From Nemertoderma westbladi (taxonomy: Eukaryota; Xenacoelomorpha; Nemertodermatida; Nemertodermatidae): a stretch of DNA of 28,639 bases. Shown piece by piece: positions 1 through 10,522 of this stretch. Both the position numbers and the translations under genes were made by a program. The DNA lies in assembly GCA_032718475.1 (NCBI GenBank), contig JAUCBJ010000672.1:1-28639 (forward strand), written 5' to 3'. The notes beneath the pieces are model-generated. The model searched no databases, was not told where the DNA came from, and worked only from the letters and a program-made list of their open reading frames with translations. The stretch's first letter is position 1; the number at the start of each line of letters is the position of its first letter.

Positions 1-1
1 C

Positions 2-1618
2 GCCGGGTGGTTTACATCCCTACAACCCACGGTAGGTGCTGTGGGTTGTAGCCGGGTGGTTTACATCTCTACAACCCACGGTAGGTGCTGTGGGTTGTAG
101 CCGGGTGGTTTACATCCCTACAACCCACGGTAGGTGCTGTGGGTTGTAGCCGGGTGGTTTACATCCCTACAACCCACGGTAGGTGCTGTGGGTTGTAGCC
201 GGGTGGTTTACATCCCTACAACCCACGGTAGGTGCTGTGGGTTGTAGCCGGGTGGTTTACATCCCTACAACCCACGGTAGGTGCTGTGGGTTGTAGCCGG
301 GTGGTTTACATCCCTACAACCCACGGTAGGTGCTGTGGGTTGTAGCCGGGTGGTTTACATCCCTACAACCCACGGTAGGTGCTGTGGGTTGTAGCCGGGT
401 GGTTTACATCCCTACAACCCACGGTAGGTGCTGTGGGTTGTAGCCGGGTGGTTTACATCCCTACAACCCACGGTAGGTGCTGTGGGTTGTAGCCGGGTGG
501 TTTACATCCCTACAACCCACGGTAGGTGCTGTGGGTTGTAGCCGGGTGGTTTACATCCCTACAACCCACGGTAGGTGCTGTGGGTTGTAGCCGGGTGGTT
601 TACATCCCTACAACGCACGGTAGGTGCTGTGGGTTGTAGCCGGGTGGTTTACATCCCTACAACCCACGGTAGGTGCTGTGGGTTGTAGCCGGGTGGTTTA
701 CATCCCTACAACCCACGGTAGGTGCTGTGGGTTGTAGCCGGGTGGTTTACATCCCTACAACCCACGGTAGGTGCTGTGGGTTGTAGCCGGGTGGTTTACA
801 TCCCTACAACCCACGGTAGGTGCTGTGGGTTGTAGCCGGGTGGTTTACATCCCTACAACCCACGGTAGGTGCTGTGGGTTGTAGCCGGGTGGTTTACATC
901 CCTACAACCCACGGTAGGTGCTGTGGGTTGTAGCCGGGTGGTTTACATCCCTACAACCCACGGTAGGTGCTGTGGGTTGTAGCCGGGTGGTTTACATCCC
1001 TACAACCCACGGTAGGTGCTGTGGGTTGTAGCCGGGTGGTTTACATCCCTACAACCCACGGTAGGTGCTGTGGGTTGTAGCCGGGTGGTTTACATCCCTA
1101 CAACCCACGGTAGGTGCTGTGGGTTGTAGCCGGGTGGTTTACATCCCTACAACCCACGGTAGGTGCTGTGGGTTGTAGCCGGGTGGTTTACATCCCTACA
1201 ACCCACGGTAGGTGCTGTGGGTTGTAGCCGGGTGGTTTACATCCCTACAACCCACGGTAGGTGCTGTGGGTTGTAGCCGGGTGGTTTACATCCCTACAAC
1301 CCACGGTAGGTGCTGTGGGTTGTAGCCGGGTGGTTTACATCCCTACAACCCACGGTAGGTGCTGTGGGTTGTAGCCGGGTGGTTTACATCCCTACAACCC
1401 ACGGTAGGTGCTGTGGGTTGTAGCCGGGTGGTTTACATCCCTACAACCCACGGTAGGTGCTGTGGGTTGTAGCCGGGTGGTTTACATCCCTACAACCCAC
1501 GGTAGGTGCTGTGGGTTGTAGCCGGGTGGTTTACATCCCTACAACCCACGGTAGGTGCTGTGGGTTGTAGCCGGGTGGTTTACATCCCTACAACCCACGG
1601 TAGGTGCTGTGGGTTGTA
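2..1618. repeat. 49-bp minisatellite, 33 copies, hairpin-forming unit
   Basis: The unit begins gccgggtggtttacatccc and repeats with an exact 49-bp period; 33 copies fill 1617 bases. Only two variant bases were noticed (near 68 and 614), so the array is very homogeneous and probably recently amplified or converted. Each unit contains ctacaaccca and, 12 bases later, its perfect reverse complement tgggttgtag, so every copy can fold into a 10-bp stem. It ends about 100 bases before the splice acceptor of the CHAF1A-like exon, so it most likely lies in that gene's intron. The array runs off the left edge of the window. Confidence 0.97.
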
Positions 1619-1717
1619 GATGCTGTGAATACCAACCAACTCAGCGCAGCGCTTTCAACCTCGATAAAATAGTTCATTAATCCAATCTATGATTGATGTT
1701 ATCCCATTTTCTTTCAG

Positions 1718-3176
1718 ATCGTTCTGGAGTTGCAGGAATTCCCCGGATTCCGGGGGTTCTATATCGAAGCGGCAGTTGGAGCTACGGATCCGCGCGCTTG
1801 CCACTTACGAACGGCGGCCCGGCGTCCATCCACGCGGCTGCTGGTACGTTAAAGAACCGGTTCTGGAGCAGTACGGACTCACTGAATTACCGGTACCTAG
1901 TCGGTGGAAGTTTAGTACACCTGTACCGGTGCAAGGGAAGGTTGGCGCGCCGGACGTGGGAAAGGTTGGCGCGCCGGGTGTGGGAAAGGTGGGCGCGCCG
2001 GTACAAGGAAAGGTTGGCGCGGCGGGTGTGGGAAAGGTGGGCGCGCCGGTACAAGGAAAGGTTGGCGCGCCGGTACAAGATAGGGTTGGCGCGTCGTGTG
2101 AGGGTGGCACCCAGGGGCTGAGTCATTGGATGTTGAGTACCCCGGTAACGGTCGGAGTTCCGACGCAGGGTTGCTCTTCTGTATCAATCCCGGTCCCAGT
2201 GGGAGGCCAGACCCCCGTGCAACCTGTACACCTCATACCTCCGGCTCCGCTTGAAACACCACCCCCCAAACAGAAGAAAGCCTTCCGGGAGTTCTTCCTG
2301 CATCGAGATTCTCCAAACGGAAGTGACGAAATCATTCCTATGAAGCATCTCCGTAGTGATGTCATTACTCCCACGGAACAATTACATGTAACTGAAGTTA
2401 AATCTGTCGGAAGTGACGTCACCTCCCCAAACAGGTGGTCCCCCAAACAGAAGAAATTATTTCGCAGCTTCTTCATTGCCCCAGGTAAAACATCCGGTAG
2501 TGACGTCATATTTCCATGTAAGCCACCCGGAAGTGACCTAGTTCTTGATAAACTTTCCGCCAATGACGGCCACCTTTCCCAAGATGTCGATCTAACTGCG
2601 CATCCAGAAAATGACGTCATCGCTTCCGGCTACTCGAGTAATGAAGAATTTATTGGATTCGACGACCAGTCTCTTATTGCTACTGGGAGCAACCGCGCTG
2701 GTGCTAGTGGTGGTTCCGGTGCTATTGGTGGTTCCGGTGCTATTGGTGGTTCCGGTGCTATTGGTGGTTCTGGTGCTATTGGTGGTTCCGGTGCTATTGG
2801 TGGTTCCGGTGCTATTGGTGGTTCCGGTGCTATTGGTGGTTCCGGTGCTATTGGTGGTTCCGGTGCTATTGGTGGTTCCGGTGCTATTGGTGGTTCAGGT
2901 GCTATTGGTGGTACCGGTGCTAGTGGTGGTTCCGGTGCTATTGGTGGTTCTGGTGCTAGTGGTGGTTCCGGTGATATTGGTGGTTCCGGTGCTATTGGAG
3001 GTCCCGGTGCTATTGGTGGTTCCGGTGCTAGTGATGTCACCACTACACATTATACTGTTAGTGGTGGCCAAGGTGCCTCGATAGACAACAGCCCCCCCAA
3101 GAAGAAGTTCAGACTAAGTCAATGCGATTCTGGTTGCTTAGAAACGGAAACTATTGACTTGACGTATATCGATTGA
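1718..3176 (+). CDS. CHAF1A: CAF-1 large subunit (p150/CHAF1A-like), C-terminal exon
   Basis: CAF-1 p150 is the large subunit of the histone H3-H4 chaperone that loads nucleosomes behind replication forks in the nucleus. The open frame can be read from 1689, but ttctttcag at 1709-1717 is a good splice acceptor, so the exon probably starts at 1718 mid-codon. A second possible acceptor (ttgcag, ending 1735) keeps the same phase. Counting residues from the ATG at 1689, about 25-77 match the CAF-1 p150 winged-helix segment: ISKRQLELRIRALATYERRP, then CWYVKEPVLEQYGL, then LPVPSRW. Human p150 has the same order of SK..L, YEKRP, CWYV, VLQ and LPVPCQW. The tail holds 7 GKVGAPxx repeats, KQKKAFREFF and KQKKLFRSFF (Q at residues 195 and 254), 18 GGSGAI-type repeats, PPKKKFRL, and a terminal ETIDLTYID resembling a SUMO-interacting motif. 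The stop is TGA at 3174-3176. The family call rests on remembered similarity. Upstream exons lie outside the window. Confidence 0.8.
1935..2102 (+). repeat. 24-bp coding minisatellite (GKVGAPxx x7)
   Basis: Seven 24-bp units lie in frame inside the CHAF1A-like exon and encode GKVGAP plus two variable residues (DV, GV or VQ). The last unit is degenerate (DRVGAS). Most copies carry ggcgcgcc, which makes this the most GC-rich part of an otherwise AT-rich window. The period is a multiple of three, so copy-number change preserves the frame. Confidence 0.93.
2709..3032 (+). repeat. 18-bp coding minisatellite (GGSGAI x18)
   Basis: Eighteen 18-bp units (ggtggttccggtgctatt) are in frame with the CHAF1A-like exon and encode GGSGAI with variants GGTGAS, GGSGAS, GGSGDI and GGPGAI. 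Variants cluster toward the 3' end, while the 5' eleven units are almost identical at protein level, suggesting the 5' side expanded most recently. The encoded stretch is glycine-rich and probably a disordered linker between the basic motifs and the C-terminal IDLT end. Other open frames over this block are shadows produced by the multiple-of-three period. Confidence 0.95.
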
Positions 3177-3423
3177 ATATTAATGGCCCAAACGTTTAGC
3201 CCCATAATTTTAGCCTTTAATAACAGTCTGCGGTTCGTATATATACTTATTTGGATTTGCTACTTATCTATTATATTTCTGTATTATTCAACGGCATTGT
3301 TGGGCTGTTGTATTTAAGTCAATGGTATCTGCCACACGTACGGAATGTGGTGCTTATATTTAGTACTTAATACGTTTATATGGTACTTTGGACCTTATAT
3401 ATACAATAATATTATCAATCTGG
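3177..3423 (+). other. CHAF1A: Probable 3' UTR start of the CHAF1A-like gene
   Basis: This AT-rich sequence follows the TGA at 3174-3176. No AATAAA is visible before the 30-bp array. The first candidate polyadenylation signals I see are ATTAAA at 5021 and AATAAA at 5043, so the 3' UTR may run through the minisatellite, or a variant signal may be used. Confidence 0.4.
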
Positions 3424-4660
3424 TATGTACTTGGTACTATAACGTATCTGGTACGTGTACTTGGTACTAAAACGTATCTGGTATGCGTACTTGGTACTAT
3501 ATCGTATCTGGTACGTGTAATTGGTACTAAAACGTATCTGGTATGCGTACTTGGTACTATAACGTATCTGGTACGTGTACTTTGTACTAAAACGTATCTG
3601 GTATGCGTACTTGGTACTATATATAACGTAACTGGTACGTGTACTTGGTACTAAAACGTATCTGGTATGTGTACTTGGTACTAAAACGTATCTGGTACGT
3701 GTACTTGGTACTAAAACGTATCTGGTACGTGTACTTGGTACTAAAACGTATCTGGTATGTGTACTTGGTACTAAAACGTATCTGGTATGCGTACTTGGTA
3801 CTATAACGTAACTGGTACGTGTACTTGGTACTAAAACGTATCTGGTATGTGTACTTGGTACTAAAACGTATCTGGTACGTGTACTTGGTACTAAAACGTA
3901 TCTGGTACGTGTACTTGGTACTAAAACGTATCTGGTATGTGTACTTGGTACTAAAACGTATCTGGTACGTGTACTTGGTACTAAAACGTATCTGGTATGT
4001 GTACTTGGTACTAAAACGTATCTGGTACGTGTACTTGGTACTAAAACCTATCTGGTATGCGTACTTGGTACTATAACGTAACTGGTACGTGTACTTGGTA
4101 CTAAAACGTATCTGGTATGTGTACGTGGTACTAAAACGTATCTGGTACGTGTACTTGGTACTAAAACGTATCTGGTACGTGTACTTGGTACTAAAACGTA
4201 TCTGGTACGTGTACTTGGTACTAAAACGTATCTGGTATGTGTACTTGGTACTGAAACGTATCTGGTACGTGTACTTGGTTCTAAAACGTATCTGGTACGG
4301 GTACTTGGTACTAAAACGTATCTGGTATGTGTACTTGGTACTAAAACGTATCTGGTACGTGTACTTGGTACTAAAACGTATCTGGTACGTGTGCTTGGTA
4401 CTAAAACGTATCTGGTACGTGTACTTGGTACTAAAACGTATCTGGTACGTGTACTTGGTACTAAAACGTATCTGGTATGTGTACTTGGTACTAAAACGTA
4501 TCTGGTACGTGTACTTGGTACTAAAACGTATCTGGTACGTGTACTTGGTACTAAAACGTATCTGGTACGTGTACTTGGTACTATAACGTATCTGGTACCT
4601 GTACTTGGTACAAAAACGTTTCTGGTATGCGTACTTGGTACTAAAACGTATCTGGGGCGT
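3424..4660. repeat. 30-bp minisatellite, about 41 copies
   Basis: The consensus unit is acgtatctggtacgtgtact followed by tggtactaaa (30 bp). Variants alternate in a patterned way: acgtgt versus atgtgt or atgcgt, and ctaaaacg versus ctataacg. The first block alternates strictly as 60-bp pairs, and a block with atgcgt...ctataacgtaactgg recurs near 3600, 3790 and 4060, indicating higher-order amplification. The period is a multiple of three, so several frames stay open, but the products (YLVLKRIWYV-type repeats) have no independent support as proteins. Confidence 0.95.
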
Positions 4661-4675
4661 CCTGGTACTAACTAA

Positions 4676-5409
4676 TACATGGTTATTTCCTAATGTGTTT
4701 GTTATTAATTCGGTTTTTTATGTTACCAATCATATTATTAATACCATTTTGACTTTCTAATAAGTATTATATACCTATGTGATATCACAGTGCTTTTAAA
4801 TGCAATACAAATGTGTAGTATTATAATATAATATAGATTATTGTTTAGTTGTTGTTTCATCAGGTACATCAACCAATACTTCTCCTTCCTCACTATTAGT
4901 GGTGCTCACTGCTCTTTTGTAAAATAATATAATTGTAAAGCTCGAATTCAGTTTACGGTGCTCATTCTTTTATGCTGATTTTTATCCGTTCCCATTTCGC
5001 TTTCAGGACTACAATAATTAATTAAATATTTTGTTGGTATTAAATAAATCATGATGTTCTTGTTATGTATAGTTCTCCTGTAATTTTGAACATAGATTTG
5101 GGATTTGTTCTATAGTTAATTCTAGTTTAAAAATGTTTTGGGAGAATACTGAAAAAATCTACGTTTTTTTCCCATGTAATACGTAATTGTATTCTTATAT
5201 TGGTACTTTTTTGTTGCTAAATTCTTTAATAGAAGATATAGCGATATAGTGTAACAAAATAAATTGAACTGCAGTATTTTACTATACATTGCTTCCATAG
5301 TTACTGTTATTCATATTATTTAACTCTTCAACTCCCGATGCTGCCTAACTCAATGTTAAATAATTTAGTGTTCTCACTTCTCAGATATTTATTAGGTAAC
5401 TAGAGAGCC
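4676..5409. other. AT-rich spacer, no gene seen
   Basis: No open frame with recognisable content, RNA gene or long repeat was found. There is an acceptor-like tttcag near 5005, and ATTAAA (5021) and AATAAA (5043), which could belong to the 3' end of the CHAF1A-like transcript. Confidence 0.5.
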
Positions 5410-5435
5410 GGGGGGGGGGGGGGGGGGGGGGGGGG
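5410..5435. repeat. G26 homopolymer
   Basis: An uninterrupted run of 26 G bases. It is one of several G or C tracts of 14 to 26 bases in this window (see 14736, 22878, 24917, 27000 and 28371). The exact length may be unreliable because such tracts are hard to sequence. Confidence 0.95.
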
Positions 5436-5484
5436 TAAATTAAACTATTAACCAACCAACCCCATACAGGCAATTTTGCGTGGG

Positions 5485-5937
5485 AATGTTTGAACTTTTA
5501 AGGAGTAGTTCCAGTACTCCTCTATGGGAGTCCATGCTGGGCTCTAACTGCTGAGGACACCAAATCTCTGGATGGCACATTCACAAGAATGCTACGCCGG
5601 ATTTATTGTGTCAAGTTCAATGCACACATCTCCAACCAGACACTATATAACATTGGAGGTGTCCCATTGGTTTCCCCAAGTTGACACTAGAACGAAATCG
5701 CCTCCGCTTTGCAGGACATTGCTTTCGCCGTGAGGACCAGCCAGTGCATAATCTTGTACTTTGGCAGCCTCAGGGAGTGAATAAGCATGGTGGACAGCCC
5801 ATGACTTTCTTGAGACGCATCTTAAAGGACACTGGCCTTGTAGATGCGGATGATCTAGCAAATGTCATGGGTGATAGGGAGTTGTGGCGGTGCAATTTTG
5901 TCGACAAGCCAGCACAGTAGTAGTAGTAGTAGTTGTA
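5485..5937 (+). mobile_element. 5'-truncated LINE fragment (same family as the 18-22.6 kb element)
   Basis: The + strand encodes the C-terminal region of a non-LTR reverse transcriptase in two frames: LLYGSPCWALTAEDTKSLDG and so on, then after a frame change near 5660-5690 LRFAGHCFRREDQPVHNLV and MGDRELWRCNFVDKPAQ. These blocks match the - strand element at 18.0-22.6 kb, including CFRRED and NKHGGQPMTFLRRI. It ends in a TAG microsatellite (about 5920-5937), as the other copies do and as is common at RTE-like 3' ends. It lacks the endonuclease and catalytic reverse transcriptase parts, so it is a dead 5'-truncated copy. Confidence 0.88.
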
Positions 5938-6180
5938 GGAGACTCGACCGTCATGGAGGCTATCTGGCCGGAGGCTGCCGAGTTAGAGACTATTGAGTCG
6001 GAGGCTACTGGACTATGTATGTTGACATAGCCAGATAGTCAGTCAACACGTTTGGATGGCGATACAGGGGTCGCGGATGGCTGTGCCTCCTTAGATTTGT
6101 AGATGGTCTTAGAACGGTGGCTGGAAGGGACTTCCTTTTGAACTGGTAGAGATCCCTGAGTTCCGTAAGGAGACGCATTA
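5938..6180. other. Spacer with short imperfect repeats, no gene seen
   Basis: It contains diverged copies of a ggaggct-centred motif and an inverted pair, gctatctgg near 5958 and ccagatag near 6030. It runs into the 54-bp array. No coding or RNA assignment can be supported. Confidence 0.4.
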
Positions 6181-9100
6181 CGATGGTTCAGTTTAGCAGC
6201 ATCTATAACTTCGCTCCTGTATATAACCGCATTACGATGCAGTTCAGTTTAGCAGCATCTATAACTTCGCTCCTGTATATAACCGCATTACGATGCAGTT
6301 CAGTTTAGCAGCATCTATAACTTCGCTCCTGTATATAACCGCATTACGATGGTTCAGTTTAGCAGCATCTATAACTTCGCTCCTGTATATAACCGCATTA
6401 CGATGGTTCAGTTTAGCAGCATCTATAACTTCGCTCCTGTATATAACCGCATTACGATGGTTCAGTTTAGCAGCATCTATAACTTCGCTCCTGTATATAA
6501 CCGCATTACGATGGTTCAGTTTAGCAGCATCTATAACTTCGCTCCTGTATATAACCGCATTACGATGGTTCAGTTTAGCAGCATCTATAACTTCGCTCCT
6601 GTATATAACCGCATTACGATGGTTCAGTTTAGCAGCATCTATAACTTCGCTCCTGTATATAACCGCATTACGATGGTTCAGTTTAGCAGCATCTATAACT
6701 TCGCTCCTGTATATAACCGCATTACGATGGTTCAGTTTAGCAGCATCTATAACTTCGCTCCTGTATATAACCGCATTACGATGGTTCAGTTTAGCAGCAT
6801 CTATAACTTCGCTCCTGTATATAACCGCATTACGATGGTTCAGTTTAGCAGCATCTATAACTTCGCTCCTGTATATAACCGCATTACGATGGTTCAGTTT
6901 AGCAGCATCTATAACTTCGCTCCTGTATATAACCGCTTTACGATGGTTCAGTTTAGCAGCATCTATAACTTCGCTCCTGTATATAACCGCTTTACGATGG
7001 TTCAGTTTAGCAGCATCTATAACTTCGCTCCTGTATATAACCGCTTTACGATGGTTCAGTTTAGCAGCATCTATAACTTCGCTCCTGTATATAACCGCTT
7101 TACGATGGTTCAGTTTAGCAGCATCTATAACTTCGCTCCTGTATATAACCGCATTACGATGGTTCAGTTTAGCAGCATCTATAACTTCGCTCCTGTATAT
7201 AACCGCATTACGATGGTTCAGTTTAGCAGCATCTATAACTTCGCTCCTGTATATAACCGCATTACGATGGTTCAGTTTAGCAGCATCTATAACTTCGCTC
7301 CTGTATATAACCGCATTACGATGGTTCAGTTTAGCAGCATCTATAACTTCGCTCCTGTATATAACCGCATTACGATGGTTCAGTTTAGCAGCATCTATAA
7401 CTTCGCTCCTGTATATAACCGCATTACGATGGTTCAGTTTAGCAGCATCTATAACTTCGCTCCTGTATATAACCGCATTACGATGGTTCAGTTTAGCAGC
7501 ATCTATAACTTCGCTCCTGTATATAACCGCATTACGATGGTTCAGTTTAGCAGCATCTATAACTTATATCCTGTATATAACCGCATTACGATGGTTCAGT
7601 TTAGCAGCATCTATAACTTCGCTCCTGTATATAACCGCATTACGATGGTTCAGTTTAGCAGCATCTATAACTTATATCCTGTATATAACCGCATTACGAT
7701 GGTTCAGTTTAGCAGCATCTATAACTTCGCTCCTGTATATAACCGCATTACGATGGTTCAGTTTAGCAGCATCTATAACTTATATCCTGTATATAACCGC
7801 ATTACGATGGTTCAGTTTAGCAGCATCTATAACTTCGCTCCTGTATATAACCGCATTACGATGGTTCAGTTTAGCAGCATCTATAACTTCGCTCCTGTAT
7901 ATAACCGCATTACGATGGTTCAGTTTAGCAGCATCTATAACTTCGCTCCTGTATATAACCGCATTACGATGGTTCAGTTTAGCAGCATCTATAACTTCGC
8001 TCCTGTATATAACCGCATTACGATGGTTCAGTTTAGCAGCATCTATAACTTCGCTCCTGTATATAACCGCATTACGATGGTTCAGTTTAGCAGCATCTAT
8101 AACTTCGCTCCTGTATATAACCGCATTACGATGGTTCAGTTTAGCAGCATCTATAACTTCGCTCCTGTATATAACCGCATTACGATGGTTCAGTTTAGCA
8201 GCATCTATAACTTCGCTCCTGTATATAACCGCATTACGATGGTTCAGTTTAGCAGCATCTATAACTTCGCTCCTGTATATAACCGCATTACGATGGTTCA
8301 GTTTAGCAGCATCTATAACTTCGCTCCTGTATATAACCGCATTACGATGGTTCAGTTTAGCAGCATCTATAACTTCGCTCCTGTATATAACCGCATTACG
8401 ATGGTTCAGTTTAGCAGCATCTATAACTTCGCTCCTGTATATAACCGCATTACGATGGTTCAGTTTAGCAGCATCTATAACTTCGCTCCTGTATATAACC
8501 GCATTACGATGGTTCAGTTTAGCAGCATCTATAACTTCGCTCCTGTATATAACCGCATTACGATGGTTCAGTTTAGCAGCATCTATAACTTCGCTCCTGT
8601 ATATAACCGCATTACGATGGTTCAGTTTAGCAGCATCTATAACTTCGCTCCTGTATATAACCGCATTACGATGGTTCAGTTTAGCAGCATCTATAACTTC
8701 GCTCCTGTATATAACCGCATTACGATGGTTCAGTTTAGCAGCATCTATAACTTCGCTCCTGTATATAACCGCATTACGATGGTTCAGTTTAGCAGCATCT
8801 ATAACTTCGCTCCTGTATATAACCGCATTACGATGGTTCAGTTTAGCAGCATCTATAACTTCGCTCCTGTATATAACCGCATTACGATGGTTCAGTTTAG
8901 CAGCATCTATAACTTCGCTCCTGTATATAACCGCATTACGATGGTTCAGTTTAGCAGCATCTATAACTTCGCTCCTGTATATAACCGCATTACGATGGTT
9001 CAGTTTAGCAGCATCTATAACTTCGCTCCTGTATATAACCGCATTACGATGGTTCAGTTTAGCAGCATCTATAACTTCGCTCCTGTATATAACCGCATTA

Positions 9101-9526
9101 CGATGGTTCAGTTTAGCAGCATCTATAACTTCGCTCCTGTATATAACCGCATTACGATGGTTCAGTTTAGCAGCATCTATAACTTCGCTCCTGTATATAA
9201 CCGCATTACGATGGTTCAGTTTAGCAGCATCTATAACTTCGCTCCTGTATATAACCGCATTACGATGGTTCAGTTTAGCAGCATCTATAACTTCGCTCCT
9301 GTATATAACCGCATTACGATGGTTCAGTTTAGCAGCATCTATAACTTCGCTCCTGTATATAACCGCATTACGATGGTTCAGTTTAGCAGCATCTATAACT
9401 TCGCTCCTGTATATAACCGCATTACGATGGTTCAGTTTAGCAGCATCTATAACTTCGCTCCTGTATATAACCGCATTACGATGGTTCAGTTTAGCAGCAT
9501 CTATAACTTCGCTCCTGTATATAACC
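6181..9526. repeat. 54-bp minisatellite, 62 copies
   Basis: The unit starts cgatggttcagtttagcagc and ends tatataaccgcatta (54 bp). Two early copies carry a 2-base insertion (cgatgcagttcag), four adjacent copies have cgcttta, and three copies with cttatatcc alternate with normal ones at 108-bp spacing near 7565, 7673 and 7781. These are traces of block duplication. Because 54 is a multiple of three, frames stay open for over 1000 codons on the + strand and about 570 codons on the - strand. The + strand ORFs are most simply repeat artefacts. The - strand frame is continuous with an ORF1-like fragment at 9527-9846. Confidence 0.97.
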
Positions 9527-9846
9527 CAACGTTTATCAGGATGTGATTTCTGTAGATTACGGCGTTCTTCTCTTAGTTGGTATTGATAATTGGATTCGGC
9601 AGGAGTGTAATCGGGCGATATATATACGTTGTTGTAGCGTTGTGATTGACGTAGCTCGCACGATTTCCGAAGTAAGGTTGCTCTCATATTTGGAGATATG
9701 GTGACTGCCATTGTTTGCATCCCGTTATCATTAATTTTACCAACCCGTTTAGGGGATATATCCGTAGATACCAACTCAATGCAAAAACATCCATTATTAA
9801 CATACTCAACACAGGTGTGTATCGCAACCCTAAACCTAACCGCCAT
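9527..9846 (-). pseudogene. ORF1-like fragment of a non-LTR retrotransposon
   Basis: The - strand frame from an ATG at 9846 encodes about 107 residues before entering the 54-bp array. Recognisable blocks in order are RVGKINDNGMQTMAVTI, LLRKSCELRQSQRYNNVYIS, PDYTPAESNYQYQLREERR and DKRWVIYRSEVI. This is the pattern of the C-terminal part of LINE ORF1-type nucleic-acid-binding proteins: a VTF-like strand, a VYISPDLTPAE-like motif, a basic LR.ELR helix and a final W.I....I strand. The N-terminal part is missing. The frame then continues as (VIYRSEVIDAAKLNHRNA)n. It is a remnant, and I infer it from pattern only. Confidence 0.6.
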
Positions 9847-9956
9847 ACACTGAATGATACCGTGGTAGGCATAAATTGCACAAATTATTATAAATTAGAT
9901 TTTATTATTTTAGATATTATGTTAGATTTTACAACTTGCGAATTGAGGAATTTACG

Positions 9957-10468
9957 GCCCATGTCAACACTTCGAAAGGAGCGCCCATGTCAACACTTCG
10001 AAATGGTCTACACTTCGAAAGGAATGTACAGCCCAGCTCAACACTTCGAAATGGTCAACACTTCGAAAGGAATTTAGTGCCCATGTCAACACTTCAAAAT
10101 GGTCAACACTTCGAAAGGAGTGCCCATGTCTACACTTCGAAATGGTCTACACTTCGAAAGGTAGTGCCCATGTCAACACTACAAAATGGTCTACACTTCG
10201 AAAGGAATGTAGTGCCCATATCAACACGTCGAAATGGTCAACACTTCGAAAGAAATTTAGTGCCCATGTCAACACTTCGAAAGGAATTTAGTGCCCATGT
10301 CAACACTTCGAAAGGAATTTAGTGCCCATGTCAACACTTCGAAAGAAATTTAGTGCCCATGTCAACACTTCGAAAGGAATTTAGTGCCCATGTCGACACT
10401 TCGAAAGGAATTTAGTGCCCGTGTCAACACTTCGAAAGGAATTTAGTGCCCATGTCAACACTTCGAAA
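9957..10468. repeat. 31-bp minisatellite rich in TTCGAA
   Basis: The dominant unit is caacacttcgaaaggaattt plus agtgcccatgt (31 bp), most regular from about 10255. In the 5' half, 16-base sub-units (aatggtcaacacttcg) are inserted and the length varies. Each unit carries the palindrome ttcgaa. It ends in an AAT microsatellite at 10473-10494. Confidence 0.93.
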
Positions 10469-10522
10469 TAATAAAATAATAATAATAATAAAAACGAAGT
10501 TTAAAAATGCCACCACCTAATT

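Noticed and set aside
2-1618. Possible CRISPR array because of regular palindromic repeats
   Set aside because: The 49-bp units are contiguous with no unique spacers, and the context is a eukaryotic gene.
1805-3043. Antisense Pro-rich and other-frame ORFs across the CHAF1A-like exon
   Set aside because: Shadows of the coding minisatellites; the + frame alone carries the winged-helix motifs, acceptor and C-terminal motifs.
3819-4675. YLVLKRIWYV-type repeat ORFs in the 30-bp array
   Set aside because: Same multiple-of-three artefact; no start context, domain or splice support.
6293-9586. Open frames of 1097 and 1065 codons as giant repeat proteins
   Set aside because: They arise from a 54-bp tandem repeat with a multiple-of-three period, are open in more than one frame and lack any non-repeat domain on the + strand.
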